In this document: piece by piece, positions 50,655 to 59,102 of the stretch
How the letters are laid out: each line of letters opens with the position of its first letter
How positions within the stretch are numbered: position 1 is the first letter of the stretch
From: DAOULT01 sp964646625
GTDB taxonomy: Bacteria; Chloroflexota; Anaerolineae; CAZYHC01
NCBI GenBank assembly: GCA_964646625.1
Contig: CAZYHC010000013.1
Location: forward strand, 1 to 64,000
Direction: 5' to 3'
Length of the DNA stretch: 64,000 nucleotides
Notes under the pieces: generated by a model
Database searches by the model: none
Seen by the model: only the letters and a program-made list of their open reading frames with translations
Told to the model about the DNA's origin: nothing
Made by a program: the position numbers and the translations under genes

Positions 50655-51845
50655 TCAACTTTTGGCTGGCGAAGCGGACTCAAAGCGGGTGGTGCTCAGC
50701 CTGTCCAACAGCAGGGGCGTCTCGCCCGTGGTGATCAACTCAGCCATCAGCTTGCCTACAATTGGCCCCAGGGCGAAGCCCCGCCCTGAGAAGCCAGTGG
50801 CCAGGTAGAGGCCCTTCAGGGAAGGGGCTGCCCCCAGGAGCGGCTCCAGGTCGGGAGTCATCTCGTAAAGGCCCGGCCAGGTGCGGACGGCGCTGCACTC
50901 TCCAAGCACGGGCATGGTCACGGCCTCCAGGAAGCGTTTGGGAATTTCGCGCAGCGGGTCGAAGGTCGAGATGTGATCGAAGGTTTCAGCCTCAGCTTCC
51001 GGCAGGCTATAGCCCTCCTCCAGCGTCTCTCGCCAGAGGCCAAAGGGATCGATGTGCAGGCCAATCTGCAACGAACCGCTCTGGCACTGGCGGAAGTACA
51101 GGCCCACGCTCAGCCTGGTGACGAACTGCTTGACCACGGGGGGCAACGGCTCGGTGATGATCTGCTGCTGCTTGTAGGGCTTGACCGGGATTTCCAGGCC
51201 CGCCATGCGCCCGACCTGCATTGACCAGGGCCCGGCCGCGTTGACCACCTTCCTGGCCCTGATTGTGCCCCGGCCGGTGGTCACCGACTCGATCTCACCG
51301 TGGTCGTGGGCAATAGACTGTACCTCCGTGCCAGTCATGATGCGTGTCCCCAGACGGGCAGCGGCCAGGGCGAAGCCGTGCGTGGTGCGGAAGGGATTGG
51401 CGTGCCCATCCGTGGGGCAGTGGGAGACGGCCACGAAATTCGGTTTTAGAATAGGGCAGATTTCCTGCACCTCAGATGGGTCCAGAATCTCGCACTCCAG
51501 CCCGTGCTGGCGCTGAAATTCGTGGATCTGGCGAAACTGCTCCACCTCCCGCTCCGAATCGAGGACGAAGAAATGCCCCCCCTGGGTGTACTCGGTATCG
51601 CAGTCGAGTTCCTGGTTGAGGTTCTTCCACAGTTTTACGCTCTCGATGGCCGGTACGAGCTCGTTGGGGCCCCGCCATTGCTGGCGAACGGCCCCGCCGG
51701 TGCGGGCCGTGGCCCCGCTACAGATCGTGTTACGCTCCACCAGAGTGACCTGCACGCCTCTTTTCGCCAGGTAATAGGCCGTCGAGCAGCCCATGATGCC
51801 GCCCCCGACGACCACCACTTCCGCCTCGTCGATGATGTTGGTCAT
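50655..51845 (-). CDS. FAD-dependent amine/imino-acid dehydrogenase, small catalytic subunit (DAO family)
   Basis: A 396-residue DAO-family flavoprotein. The FAD site is VVVVGGGIMGCSTAYYLAKR (about residues 10-29), with the acidic residue ending the second strand in VTLVERNT. GGAVRQQWRGPNELVPAIES and VVNAAGPWSMQVGRMAG are characteristic, and the C-terminal LEPLLGAAPSLKGLYLATGF, then SGRGFALGP, closes the FAD pocket. It resembles SoxB, OoxB and the beta subunit of dye-linked L-proline dehydrogenase. It overlaps the [2Fe-2S] BFD-like gene by 4 bp, so it forms part of the multi-subunit enzyme encoded by 50655-54073. Confidence 0.92.
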   Translation of the reverse strand: MTNIIDEAEVVVVGGGIMGCSTAYYLAKRGVQVTLVERNTICSGATARTGGAVRQQWRGPNELVPAIESVKLWKNLNQELDCDTEYTQGGHFFVLDSEREVEQFRQIHEFQRQHGLECEILDPSEVQEICPILKPNFVAVSHCPTDGHANPFRTTHGFALAAARLGTRIMTGTEVQSIAHDHGEIESVTTGRGTIRARKVVNAAGPWSMQVGRMAGLEIPVKPYKQQQIITEPLPPVVKQFVTRLSVGLYFRQCQSGSLQIGLHIDPFGLWRETLEEGYSLPEAEAETFDHISTFDPLREIPKRFLEAVTMPVLGECSAVRTWPGLYEMTPDLEPLLGAAPSLKGLYLATGFSGRGFALGPIVGKLMAELITTGETPLLLDRLSTTRFESASPAKS

Positions 51846-52120
51846 TTTTCAGGGCCTCCTGAGCCAGCCAGCTCTTTCAGCTTGACGGGCCTGAGCGGCG
51901 GTCGAGAGGTCGGCGGGATGACCTCGCTGACGTCCAGGCCGAGCTTCTCGGCCACCAGTTGGCAAAGCAGCGACCGACAGCTACGCCCCTGGCACAACCC
52001 CATGCCCGCTCGGGTCCATTGCTTGATGTCCCGGGGGGTACACAGGCCACGCTCGATAGCTTCCTCGATCTGTGACCGAGTGACCTCCTCGCAGCGACAG
52101 ATCACGATGTCCTTGTCCAT
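51842..52120 (-). CDS. BFD-like [2Fe-2S] subunit
   Basis: A 92-residue protein of the bacterioferritin-associated-ferredoxin fold. Cysteines are at ICRCEEV (CxC, about residues 8 and 10) and GMGLCQGRSCRSL (CxxxxC, about 43 and 48), the exact BFD spacing. In proline dehydrogenase and opine oxidase clusters an equivalent piece carries electrons between the two flavins. It is encoded between the small flavoprotein and the large one, with 22 bp to the latter. Confidence 0.92.
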   Translation of the reverse strand: MDKDIVICRCEEVTRSQIEEAIERGLCTPRDIKQWTRAGMGLCQGRSCRSLLCQLVAEKLGLDVSEVIPPTSRPPLRPVKLKELAGSGGPEK

Positions 52121-52142
52121 AGAACGATTACCTCCCGTAGGT

Positions 52143-53768
52143 TCAATCGAGAGCGATGTGCCGTACCGTCATGCTCAGTTCTTTGGGGACCGCGATCTTG
52201 ACCACGGGGGTACAATCGTAGAACTCCGGGTTGCGGACCTCCAGCACTCTGGCCTCGCCTACCGCCCGCCCCTGCCGGTCGAGAGCCTTGACCGTCATCC
52301 CCTGGCCGGGCAGGGGCAGGAATTCGTAAGGCAGCATGATGGTTGCTTCGTTCTCGGAATAGCTTTCGTCGATCACAAAGATAGCCAGGCCCGGGCAATC
52401 GGGGATGCACAGGCCGCAGCCGTTGCAGCGCTCGGCCTTCAGATGGGGCAGCGAGGTGATCGGCTCCCCGACGATGATCGCTCCCCGCCGGCAGGCCTCC
52501 TCACAGGGATCGCAGGGGATCTCTTCGTAGCACTCGATGACCGCCACGGGCCCCTGGGCCCTTTGCGCCGCGTCGGGCTCTTCAGGCGCGGGTGGAGAGA
52601 CCTCAACTGCGCTTCCAGTCCGGGTGGATTCGGCCCTTTCCTCCACTTCGCGGCCTGCCTGTCGAGCCAGGTGGGCTGAGTATTCGTCCACCAGCGCTCG
52701 TTTGGCCCGGCCCACCTGGCCGCCCACCGGGCCCTGGCGCAGGGCGTCCAGTTCTCTGCGCGTCTCTTCTTTTAGCCGCTCCGCCTCAGCGAGGGGAATA
52801 TAGCCCAGCTCGGCGGCGATGGCGATCCCTGCCAGGCGCCCCTCTTCTATGGCCGAACTGGCCTCACCGATGCCGGCCATGTCCCCGGCCACGTAGATAC
52901 CTGGCACGGTGGTTTCCATGTCCTGGTTGTGCAGGGGCACGTGTCCCCCTAGCTCGCCGATGTACGTGGCCTGGCAGCCTGCCATCCAGGTCAGTTCTGT
53001 CATGGGAGACAGGCCCACGGCCAGGCATATGGTATCCACGGCGAGCTCCCACTCGGTGCCGGCCATGGGCCGCCCGTTCCCGTCTAGCTTGACCAGGAGC
53101 GCCCCCTCCACGTGGCCATCGCCGAAGGCTTCCTTGACCGTGTGAGAGAGATGGATGGGCACGCCTGCCCGCCGTATCTTGTCGGCGTGCACCTGGTACC
53201 CGCCCACCTTGGGGAGGGCTTCGACCACCGCCTCGACCCTGGCGCCTGCCTGGAGCAGTTGATAGCTCACGATCAGGCCCACGTTGCCGGAACCGATCAT
53301 CAGGACGTGCTTACCAGGCAGGATGCCATGAACGTTCATCATCGTCTGGGCCGCACCGGCGCCCATCACTCCCGGCAGGGTCCAGCCGGGAAAGGCCAGG
53401 GCCTTCTCCGCAGCGCCGGTGGACAGCACGATCCTGGCGGCCTGTAGTTTCTGTAGCCCCCCTTCGTGCACGACGCCCAACACTCGGTCTTCGAAGATGC
53501 CGATCACCTGGGCCTCGAACCAGGTCTCCACCCCGCTCTCCTCGGCCTGGTGCACCAGGCTTTGTCCGATTTTGAAACCGCGCTCCCTGGCGCGGTGTCG
53601 GCTTGAGCCGAAGAACTTGTGGAGCTGCTTAAACAGTTGTCCGCCAGGCTTGGAATTCTCGTCAACGACCAGAACTTTGCCCCCCCGTTTGGCTATCTCA
53701 ATGGCCGCCGTCAGCCCGGCCGGACCAGCGCCGACGACGGCCACTTCAACGTTCCTCATCTCGCTCAT
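52143..53768 (-). CDS. Large FAD/NAD(P)-binding subunit with [4Fe-4S] ferredoxin insert (OoxA/PDH-alpha type)
   Basis: A 541-residue protein. The start is the ATG at 53768, overlapping the previous stop (ATGA); the longer frame above is a shadow. An FAD-binding fold opens with VAVVGAGPAGLTAAIEIAKR, a second dinucleotide fold shows HVLMIGSGNVGLIVSYQLL (about residue 160), and GIYVAGDMAGIGEASSAIEE closes the pair. Near 413-462 lie two ferredoxin clusters, EIPCDPCEEACRRG and RCNGCGLCIPDCPG, one with CxxCxxxC and the other with CxxCxxCxxxC spacing, absent from classical SoxA. The tail is a small beta domain. It passes electrons from the amine-oxidising subunit to an acceptor. Confidence 0.88.
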   Translation of the reverse strand: MSEMRNVEVAVVGAGPAGLTAAIEIAKRGGKVLVVDENSKPGGQLFKQLHKFFGSSRHRARERGFKIGQSLVHQAEESGVETWFEAQVIGIFEDRVLGVVHEGGLQKLQAARIVLSTGAAEKALAFPGWTLPGVMGAGAAQTMMNVHGILPGKHVLMIGSGNVGLIVSYQLLQAGARVEAVVEALPKVGGYQVHADKIRRAGVPIHLSHTVKEAFGDGHVEGALLVKLDGNGRPMAGTEWELAVDTICLAVGLSPMTELTWMAGCQATYIGELGGHVPLHNQDMETTVPGIYVAGDMAGIGEASSAIEEGRLAGIAIAAELGYIPLAEAERLKEETRRELDALRQGPVGGQVGRAKRALVDEYSAHLARQAGREVEERAESTRTGSAVEVSPPAPEEPDAAQRAQGPVAVIECYEEIPCDPCEEACRRGAIIVGEPITSLPHLKAERCNGCGLCIPDCPGLAIFVIDESYSENEATIMLPYEFLPLPGQGMTVKALDRQGRAVGEARVLEVRNPEFYDCTPVVKIAVPKELSMTVRHIALD

Positions 53769-54073
53769 CTCCACTCTCCCCTGCCGTGCTGGGTCTCGAT
53801 GCTCATTCTCTCCCGCACGGGAGTAATGCACGTCCTGACGTTTGGGACGCCGTCCACGATCATCCTGCAATCGGTGCAGTGGCCGATGGCGCAGAATATG
53901 CCGCGCGGCTCGTGGCGTTTGTCCGTCCAATGCAGGATCTTTATCCCCGCCGCATGAAGGGCGAAAGCGACCATCTCGCCCTCGAAAGCCTCTACTTCTC
54001 GACCGTCCACCAGGACGGTGACCTTCCTTCCCCGGGGAAACGTGCCCAGGATCGGATGTTTTGCAATTCTCAT
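53765..54073 (-). CDS. Small [2Fe-2S] protein (SoxA N-domain/HcnA type)
   Basis: A 102-residue protein. ATG at 54073 follows GGAGGTGG; a GTG two codons earlier is possible. It has the 2Fe-2S_4 pattern GIFCAIGHCTDCRMIVDGVP and TC, i.e. C-x4-C-x2-C-x11-C (about residues 59-80), as in the N-terminal piece of heterotetrameric sarcosine oxidase and HcnA. It overlaps the large flavin subunit by 4 bp and completes a four-part dehydrogenase. Confidence 0.9.
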   Translation of the reverse strand: MRIAKHPILGTFPRGRKVTVLVDGREVEAFEGEMVAFALHAAGIKILHWTDKRHEPRGIFCAIGHCTDCRMIVDGVPNVRTCITPVRERMSIETQHGRGEWR

Positions 54074-54144
54074 TCCCACCTCCGCAGGCTTTTGAATTTT
54101 TCAATGTCCGACGGTTCGCTACAGAGCAGGCGCCGGCGGATCTT

Positions 54145-54882
54145 TCAAGCTCCGATGTAGAGCTCGCGCACCTTCTGGTCGGTCAGCAAGTTCTGTCCCG
54201 TGTCGGTCAGCATCGTCCGCCCCAGCACCAGGACGTAGCCGCGAGTCGCGATCCTGAGGCCCCTCTTGGCCTGTTGCTCGACCAGGAGAATGGTCATGCC
54301 CAGGGCGTTTAGTTCCTGGATCTTCTCGAACACCAGGGAGGCCACCTTGGGGGCCAGGCCCAGAGAAGGCTCGTCCAACATCAGGAGGCATGGCTCCAGC
54401 ATGAGAGCTCTGGCAATGGCTAGCATCTGCTGTTCCCCGCCGCTGAGTTTGTAGGCCAGATGGTTGCGCTTTTCTCGCAGAATGGGGAAGAGGTCCAGCA
54501 CCTTCTCCTTCCGCTGGTGGAGCAGGGCCCTGTCGGTGATCGTGTAGCCTCCCACCTCCAGGTTTTCCAGGATGCTCATGCCCGGAAACACTCTCCTGCC
54601 CTGGGGGACGTAGGATATGCCCCGCTGGAGGGTGTCATGGGGTTTGAGCCCCACGATGTTCTGGCCTTGAAAGACGATGGTCCCCCTCACGTAAGGCAGG
54701 TTGCCACACACCGCCTTGAGGAGGGTGGACTTGCCCGCTCCATTGGGCCCGATGAGGCATACGATCTCGCCAGCCCACACCTCCATATCCACTTCTGTCA
54801 GGATATCGTAGTCCTTACGGTATCCCCCGGCCACCTTCTCCGCCTTCAGGAGCGTTTCGTTCGTCGAAGCCTCACTCGCCAA
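54145..54882 (-). CDS. livF: Branched-chain-amino-acid-type ABC transporter ATPase (LivF)
   Basis: A 245-residue ABC ATPase. The start is TTG (54882) behind GGAGGCG, overlapping the end of the LivMG gene by 11 bp. Walker A is LIGPNGAGKSTLLK (about residues 43-56), the signature is LSGGEQQMLAIARALM (about 146), Walker B LLMLDEPSLGLAP and the H-loop glutamine form TILLVEQQAKRGL. The LVEQ variant of the switch is typical of LivF. It energises uptake of the substrate for this operon with LivG, here fused to LivM. Confidence 0.95.
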   Translation of the reverse strand: MASEASTNETLLKAEKVAGGYRKDYDILTEVDMEVWAGEIVCLIGPNGAGKSTLLKAVCGNLPYVRGTIVFQGQNIVGLKPHDTLQRGISYVPQGRRVFPGMSILENLEVGGYTITDRALLHQRKEKVLDLFPILREKRNHLAYKLSGGEQQMLAIARALMLEPCLLMLDEPSLGLAPKVASLVFEKIQELNALGMTILLVEQQAKRGLRIATRGYVLVLGRTMLTDTGQNLLTDQKVRELYIGA

Positions 54883-56695
54883 GATACGCCTCCAATACCT
54901 TTGAATTGGCCTGGATCTCTGCCGGAGTGCCCTCTGCGATTTTTTGTCCAGAATCGAGCACGATGATGGGGTTGCAGTACTTCATGATGACGCCCATGTC
55001 GTGCTCTATGATCATGAAAGTCTTGCCCTGTTTATTCAGGGCTACGATTAAGTCCATGAGCCTTTCGAGGAGAACGGGGTTTACGCCCGCCGCAGGCTCG
55101 TCCAGGAGCACCACGTCTGGATCGGAGATGATGACCGAAACGAATTCCAGGAGTTTCTGCTGACCATACGACAGATTCTTCGCTTGCTCCTCTTTTAGAT
55201 GGGCGATGCCCACGAACTCCAGAAGTTCCATCGCCTGCTTCACCTCAGCCTTCTCGTGCCGCGGGTGCAGCAGTCCCAGTCCGCTCCGGGCGCTGATCGA
55301 GGCCACCAGGTTGTCCAGAACTGAGAGGTCGCCGAACACCCGCGTCTCCTGGAAGGAACGGGCGATCTTTAAGGCTTTGATCTGATGGGGCTTTCGACCG
55401 ACCAGATCGAGCCCCTCATAGCGGATAGCTCCACGGTCCGGGCGATAGAACCCGGTGATGACGTTCAAGGCCGTGCTCTTACCCGACCCGTTCGGTCCGA
55501 TGAGCCCCGTGATGGCCCCCTCTACTATCGAGAAGCTACAGCTATCCAAAGCGGTTACTCCCCCGAAGGTCTTGGTGACCTCTTGCAGGGAAAGAACGGG
55601 TTCAGGTGGGGTCTGGGCTGATGAGCGGTGTTTCGATGAACGGTGTTTCAAAGAAGCTGGGGCTTCCCCATGAGGCACCTCCGCTTCACTTCTAAGAGAC
55701 AGCTCGGGAGCGGGGCTGCCGTCGAGGCCTTCTACCCTCAGGGGTACTTTCTTGAGAAGAGATATGAGTCCACCGGGCAGGAAAATGGTCACCACGATTA
55801 GGATCACTCCGAACAGAAAGACGTGCAGTTCAGAGGCGATGAAGATGTTGAGGATTTGAGCTAAAGGGATGAGGATCACGGTGCCCAGCACCGGGCCCCA
55901 TACTGCCCCTCTCCCTCCAAACAGGGTAAAAAGCAGGATATTGATGCTGATAAGGAAGTTAAAAGTGCTCTCCGGACTGATGTAGGTTACGTAATACGCG
56001 TGCAACCCTCCAGCTACCCCGGGGAAGAAGGCCCCAATGATAAAGGCCAGGCTCTTGTATAAAGTAGTGTCGATGCCCACCGCTTCGGCCTTGTCCTCGT
56101 CCTCGCGGATCACCTCCAAGCCCAACCCGAATTTGGAATGCTTGATGACGTGGCTGGCCAGAACCGCTCCCGCGGCCGCCACCAGCATGGCGTAGTAAAA
56201 GGGCACCTTCAATATGGAAACGTCCCAGGGAGGCAGGGGGAGCATAAGGCCCCTCCCGCCCCCGGTTAAGCCCGGAACGTTGGTAATGACCAGTTGTCCC
56301 ACCAGGCTCATGGCCAGGGTTAGAATGCCAAAGTAGGCCCCCCGCGTCTTCAGGCTTGGCAGAGCGATGAAAGCTACCACGATGGCCATGAGTCCGGCCA
56401 GGAGCGCGGTCAGAAAAGGCGACCACCCAAATCGGACTAACAGGATGGCTGTCGTATAGGAGCCTATGGCGAAAAAAACGACGTGGCCGAACGAGGCGTA
56501 GCCGGCATAACCCCCGATGATGTTCCAGCTACAGGTAAGGGCGATGTACATGAGTATGAGAATGAAGATGTGCTGGAAGTAGGGAGTGCGAACCAGCAGG
56601 GGGAAGGCGCAAAGGAGGGTTCCCGCCACCACGTACAGCCAGACCAGACGCCCTGAGTGTTCCCTTGAGGAGATTTCCCTTTCCCTGGAGTTCAT
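54872..56695 (-). CDS. LivM-LivG fusion: ABC permease joined to ATPase
   Basis: A 607-residue fusion. Residues ~20-325 are a LivM permease: NIIGGYAGYASFGHVVFFAI, SLVGQLVITNVPGLTGGGRG and GVAGGLHAYYVTYISPESTF. A ~45-residue hydrophilic linker with a short KHRSSKHRSS repeat follows, and residues ~370-607 are a LivG ATPase: Walker A GPNGSGKSTA, signature LSYGQQKLLEF, Walker B VVLLDEPAAGVNP and H-loop IIEHDMGVIMKYC. Fusion fixes a 1:1 ratio; LivM and LivG are normally separate. It overlaps livF by 11 bp. Confidence 0.95.
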   Translation of the reverse strand: MNSREREISSREHSGRLVWLYVVAGTLLCAFPLLVRTPYFQHIFILILMYIALTCSWNIIGGYAGYASFGHVVFFAIGSYTTAILLVRFGWSPFLTALLAGLMAIVVAFIALPSLKTRGAYFGILTLAMSLVGQLVITNVPGLTGGGRGLMLPLPPWDVSILKVPFYYAMLVAAAGAVLASHVIKHSKFGLGLEVIREDEDKAEAVGIDTTLYKSLAFIIGAFFPGVAGGLHAYYVTYISPESTFNFLISINILLFTLFGGRGAVWGPVLGTVILIPLAQILNIFIASELHVFLFGVILIVVTIFLPGGLISLLKKVPLRVEGLDGSPAPELSLRSEAEVPHGEAPASLKHRSSKHRSSAQTPPEPVLSLQEVTKTFGGVTALDSCSFSIVEGAITGLIGPNGSGKSTALNVITGFYRPDRGAIRYEGLDLVGRKPHQIKALKIARSFQETRVFGDLSVLDNLVASISARSGLGLLHPRHEKAEVKQAMELLEFVGIAHLKEEQAKNLSYGQQKLLEFVSVIISDPDVVLLDEPAAGVNPVLLERLMDLIVALNKQGKTFMIIEHDMGVIMKYCNPIIVLDSGQKIAEGTPAEIQANSKVLEAYLGE

Positions 56696-56699
56696 GGCT

Positions 56700-57578
56700 T
56701 TACGAGCGCCCCCCTATTCTCAAGCCCATCAGGCCGCTCGGCCTGAGGAGCAGAACGATGACGATCGTGAGGAACCCTATTAACGGAGACCAGGTAACGC
56801 CGAGGTATAAGGCCACGAAGCTCTCAGCGATGGCTACCAGGTACGAGCCCAGGAAAGCCCCTACTACGCTGCCCAGTCCGCCAAGCACCACGACGGCGAA
56901 CAGCCGGGCGGTCCAGTTGAGGTGTACGGCGGGATAGAAGGCGTATACTACCCCCAGAAGAGTACCGCCCACCGCTGCGGCGGCGGTAGCGATGCCGAAG
57001 GCCACGGTGCAGACGTGTTCTACGTCTATTCCCATGTACATGGCCGCCTCTCGGTCCTGCGTAACGGCCCTGATCGCCTTTCCCGTCCTGGTCCGTTCCA
57101 GGAATCCTCTGAGCAGAATGAGCATGATGATGGCCAGGGCCACGGCGATCAAACGCGCATAACTGAGCCTGATGGGCCCCAATACCAGGGTGTTCGTCGA
57201 ATAACTGGTGGTGATGGATTTGAACCTGGTCGTCCATAACAGGATGATAATCACCTCCAGGGCTATCCCGAACCCAAAGGTGACGAGCAGGCTGGAATAC
57301 TCAGATTCTCTCCCCAGCTTGCCCAGCAGCAGACCTTTGTAGATCAGGCATCCCAGGACAAAAAAGAGGGGAATGCTTACCCCCAGGCTGAGAAAAGGGT
57401 CCAAGCCCAGGGATTGGAAGAGTTGATAGGTGACGTAGGCGGCCAGGACAGCCAACACCCCATGGGCGAAATTGACAACTCTCATCACTCCATAGACCAG
57501 CGATAGCCCAAAAGCCATCACCGCGTAAATGGAGCCGAGGACTATCCCACAGACCAGTCCTTGAATGACAAGATTCAT
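56700..57578 (-). CDS. livH: Branched-chain-amino-acid-type ABC permease (LivH)
   Basis: A 292-residue permease with about eight helices. The ATG at 57578 has CAGGAG upstream; an earlier in-frame start is unsupported. LivH features are GSIYAVMAFGLSLVYGVMRV, NFAHG near the N-terminus, AIRAVTQDREAAMYMGIDVE (about residues 178-197) and VVLGGLGSVVGAFLGSYLVA. It makes the membrane channel with LivM. A gap of 141 bp holding a stem-loop separates it from the binding-protein gene. Confidence 0.94.
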   Translation of the reverse strand: MNLVIQGLVCGIVLGSIYAVMAFGLSLVYGVMRVVNFAHGVLAVLAAYVTYQLFQSLGLDPFLSLGVSIPLFFVLGCLIYKGLLLGKLGRESEYSSLLVTFGFGIALEVIIILLWTTRFKSITTSYSTNTLVLGPIRLSYARLIAVALAIIMLILLRGFLERTRTGKAIRAVTQDREAAMYMGIDVEHVCTVAFGIATAAAAVGGTLLGVVYAFYPAVHLNWTARLFAVVVLGGLGSVVGAFLGSYLVAIAESFVALYLGVTWSPLIGFLTIVIVLLLRPSGLMGLRIGGRS

Positions 57579-57664
57579 TTCATTCTCCTGGAGTTCTCTC
57601 TTGCTGGGCTGATCTCTAAAAACTTCCGCTGGAGACCCGGCCACAGCGCAGCGGGTAGTTTAAC

Positions 57665-57707
57665 GCAAGGAGGACAAGGGTCTTCCGAACGACCTTGCCC
57701 TCCTCGC
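57665..57707 (-). terminator. Stem-loop after binding-protein gene
   Basis: On the minus strand GCGAGGAGGGCAAGG(TC) pairs with GACCCTTGTCCTCCTTGC, a stem of about 17 bp with two G-U pairs and a one-base bulge. It lies between livJ and livH, the same place as the hairpins after the other binding-protein genes. No T-run follows, so partial attenuation or mRNA protection is likely. Confidence 0.6.
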
Positions 57708-57719
57708 AGTTGATTCTTG

Positions 57720-58925
57720 CTACCTCTCACTCCACGCGGGGAAGGGGTATACTGGATCCGCGGTAGCTGACTCCGGCGGCCAGACAATTTCCATTTCCCC
57801 GCCGAGCCATTGGACGCCTATGAGCGCCGGCTCAGGCTTGCCCGTTTCGTCCCAGGAGAGAGTGCCAATGACGGTGGGGAACTCGTTGGCCGCCACGTAG
57901 TCACGAAGGACGTCGTTGTCCGCACTCTCGGTGGCCTCGATAGCTGCCTGGAGTATCTGGGCCGCAGCGTAGCCCCCGGCGGCATGGTAGTCGGGAGGTC
58001 GATCCCACATTTCCTCATAGGCCGCTACAAACTCCTGCAAGCCAGGGGTGGCGGCCTTGGGGGAGAACATGGTGCTCCCCCAGACGTACTCGCCGTCATC
58101 CTCCAGCGAGTCGCGCCAATCGCTCATGGCTGGCCCCACCGTGAACCATAGCAGCTTGGGGTTGTAGTCCATTTCTTTGATGGCGCGGGTGGCCATGACT
58201 CCCTCGGGCAGGAAGAGCTGCCCCAGCAGGACCTCAGCTCCGCTTTCCTTGACCTTGGAGATGGTGGGAATGAGATCGGTGACCCCCTTTGGTATTCTCT
58301 CTTCGTAGACGATGGGGATACCTATCTCCTCAGCCATCTCTCTGGTGCCTTCCGCCTCCGCTATCATGGGCAGGTCGTCTAAGTATATCTGAGCTATGGA
58401 CGCTGGCCTCTCCTCTTCTGGCAAGGATTCAATGAAATAGAGGGGCACCTTGGGGTGATCCTCAGCCAGGCCAGGAAGGGTCAGGAACATGTACTTGAAT
58501 CCCCGCTCAAAGAGCGTAGAGGCATTGCCGCCCCCTTCGAGGAAGAGCATCCCGTATTTCTCGGCCAGGGCGCTGGTGGGCTCGACGATGCCGCTGGTAT
58601 AAGGCCCCAGCAGCAGGTCCACCTTGTCCACCGTGATGAGCTTCTCGTAGAGGCTGAGCCCCGTGTCAGGATCGCTGGTATCGTCGTATATAATGAGCTC
58701 CACGGGCCTATCCAGCAGTCCCCCCTGCTCGTTGACCTGTATCTCCCACAGCCTGTAGGCCTCCTCGTAGTACTTCCCGCTCTCGGCGTACTTGCCCGTG
58801 AGGGCCACGGTACATCCGATCTTCAAGGGCTCTTCCGCCGATACGGATGTGGGGATAGGCCCCCAACTGCTTCCCAGCGTGACCAACATAACCACAGCAA
58901 GTGTTAGAACTAAAAGCCTTCTCAT
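57720..58925 (-). CDS. Branched-chain-amino-acid-type substrate-binding protein (LivJ-like)
   Basis: A 401-residue secreted Peripla_BP_6 protein. GGGAGGAGAGAA precedes the ATG, and the signal peptide is LLVLTLAVVMLVTLGSSWG. The mature part begins PLKIGCTVALTGKYAESGKY, standard for the family, with DDTSDPDTGLSLYEKLITVD around 85-104 and LLGPYTSGIVEPTSALAEKY. Relatives bind amino acids, amides, urea or aromatic acids. The operon context suggests an amino-acid derivative. It is the first structural gene downstream of iclR. Confidence 0.94.
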   Translation of the reverse strand: MRRLLVLTLAVVMLVTLGSSWGPIPTSVSAEEPLKIGCTVALTGKYAESGKYYEEAYRLWEIQVNEQGGLLDRPVELIIYDDTSDPDTGLSLYEKLITVDKVDLLLGPYTSGIVEPTSALAEKYGMLFLEGGGNASTLFERGFKYMFLTLPGLAEDHPKVPLYFIESLPEEERPASIAQIYLDDLPMIAEAEGTREMAEEIGIPIVYEERIPKGVTDLIPTISKVKESGAEVLLGQLFLPEGVMATRAIKEMDYNPKLLWFTVGPAMSDWRDSLEDDGEYVWGSTMFSPKAATPGLQEFVAAYEEMWDRPPDYHAAGGYAAAQILQAAIEATESADNDVLRDYVAANEFPTVIGTLSWDETGKPEPALIGVQWLGGEMEIVWPPESATADPVYPFPAWSER

Positions 58926-58952
58926 TTCTCTCCTCCCTTCTCTAAAATCGTG

Positions 58953-58977
58953 AACTGTGCGCCAACTTACAACTGTG
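58953..58977 (-). promoter_or_regulatory. AACTGTG direct repeats upstream of livJ
   Basis: Two copies of AACTGTG (58953-58959 and 58971-58977), 18 bp apart, lie 28-52 bp before the livJ start. The spacing of under two helical turns could suit a regulator. No -10/-35 pair is convincing beside them. Confidence 0.25.
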
Positions 58978-59102
58978 TTCTGTTATGATAAATTCGTCTT
59001 ATTGGCCTCCTTTCTACCAGAGGTGCCCCTCTGGTGGGGGGCTCCCACACCGTGAGGTCTCGGCCCCCGTCTTGCTTTGGCAGGGCCAGCACCAATGTGG
59101 CC

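Noticed and set aside
55600..55680. Short tandem repeat in the LivMG linker as a CRISPR-like or regulatory repeat
   Set aside because: Only two 15-bp units coding KHRSS, in frame; an ordinary linker expansion.
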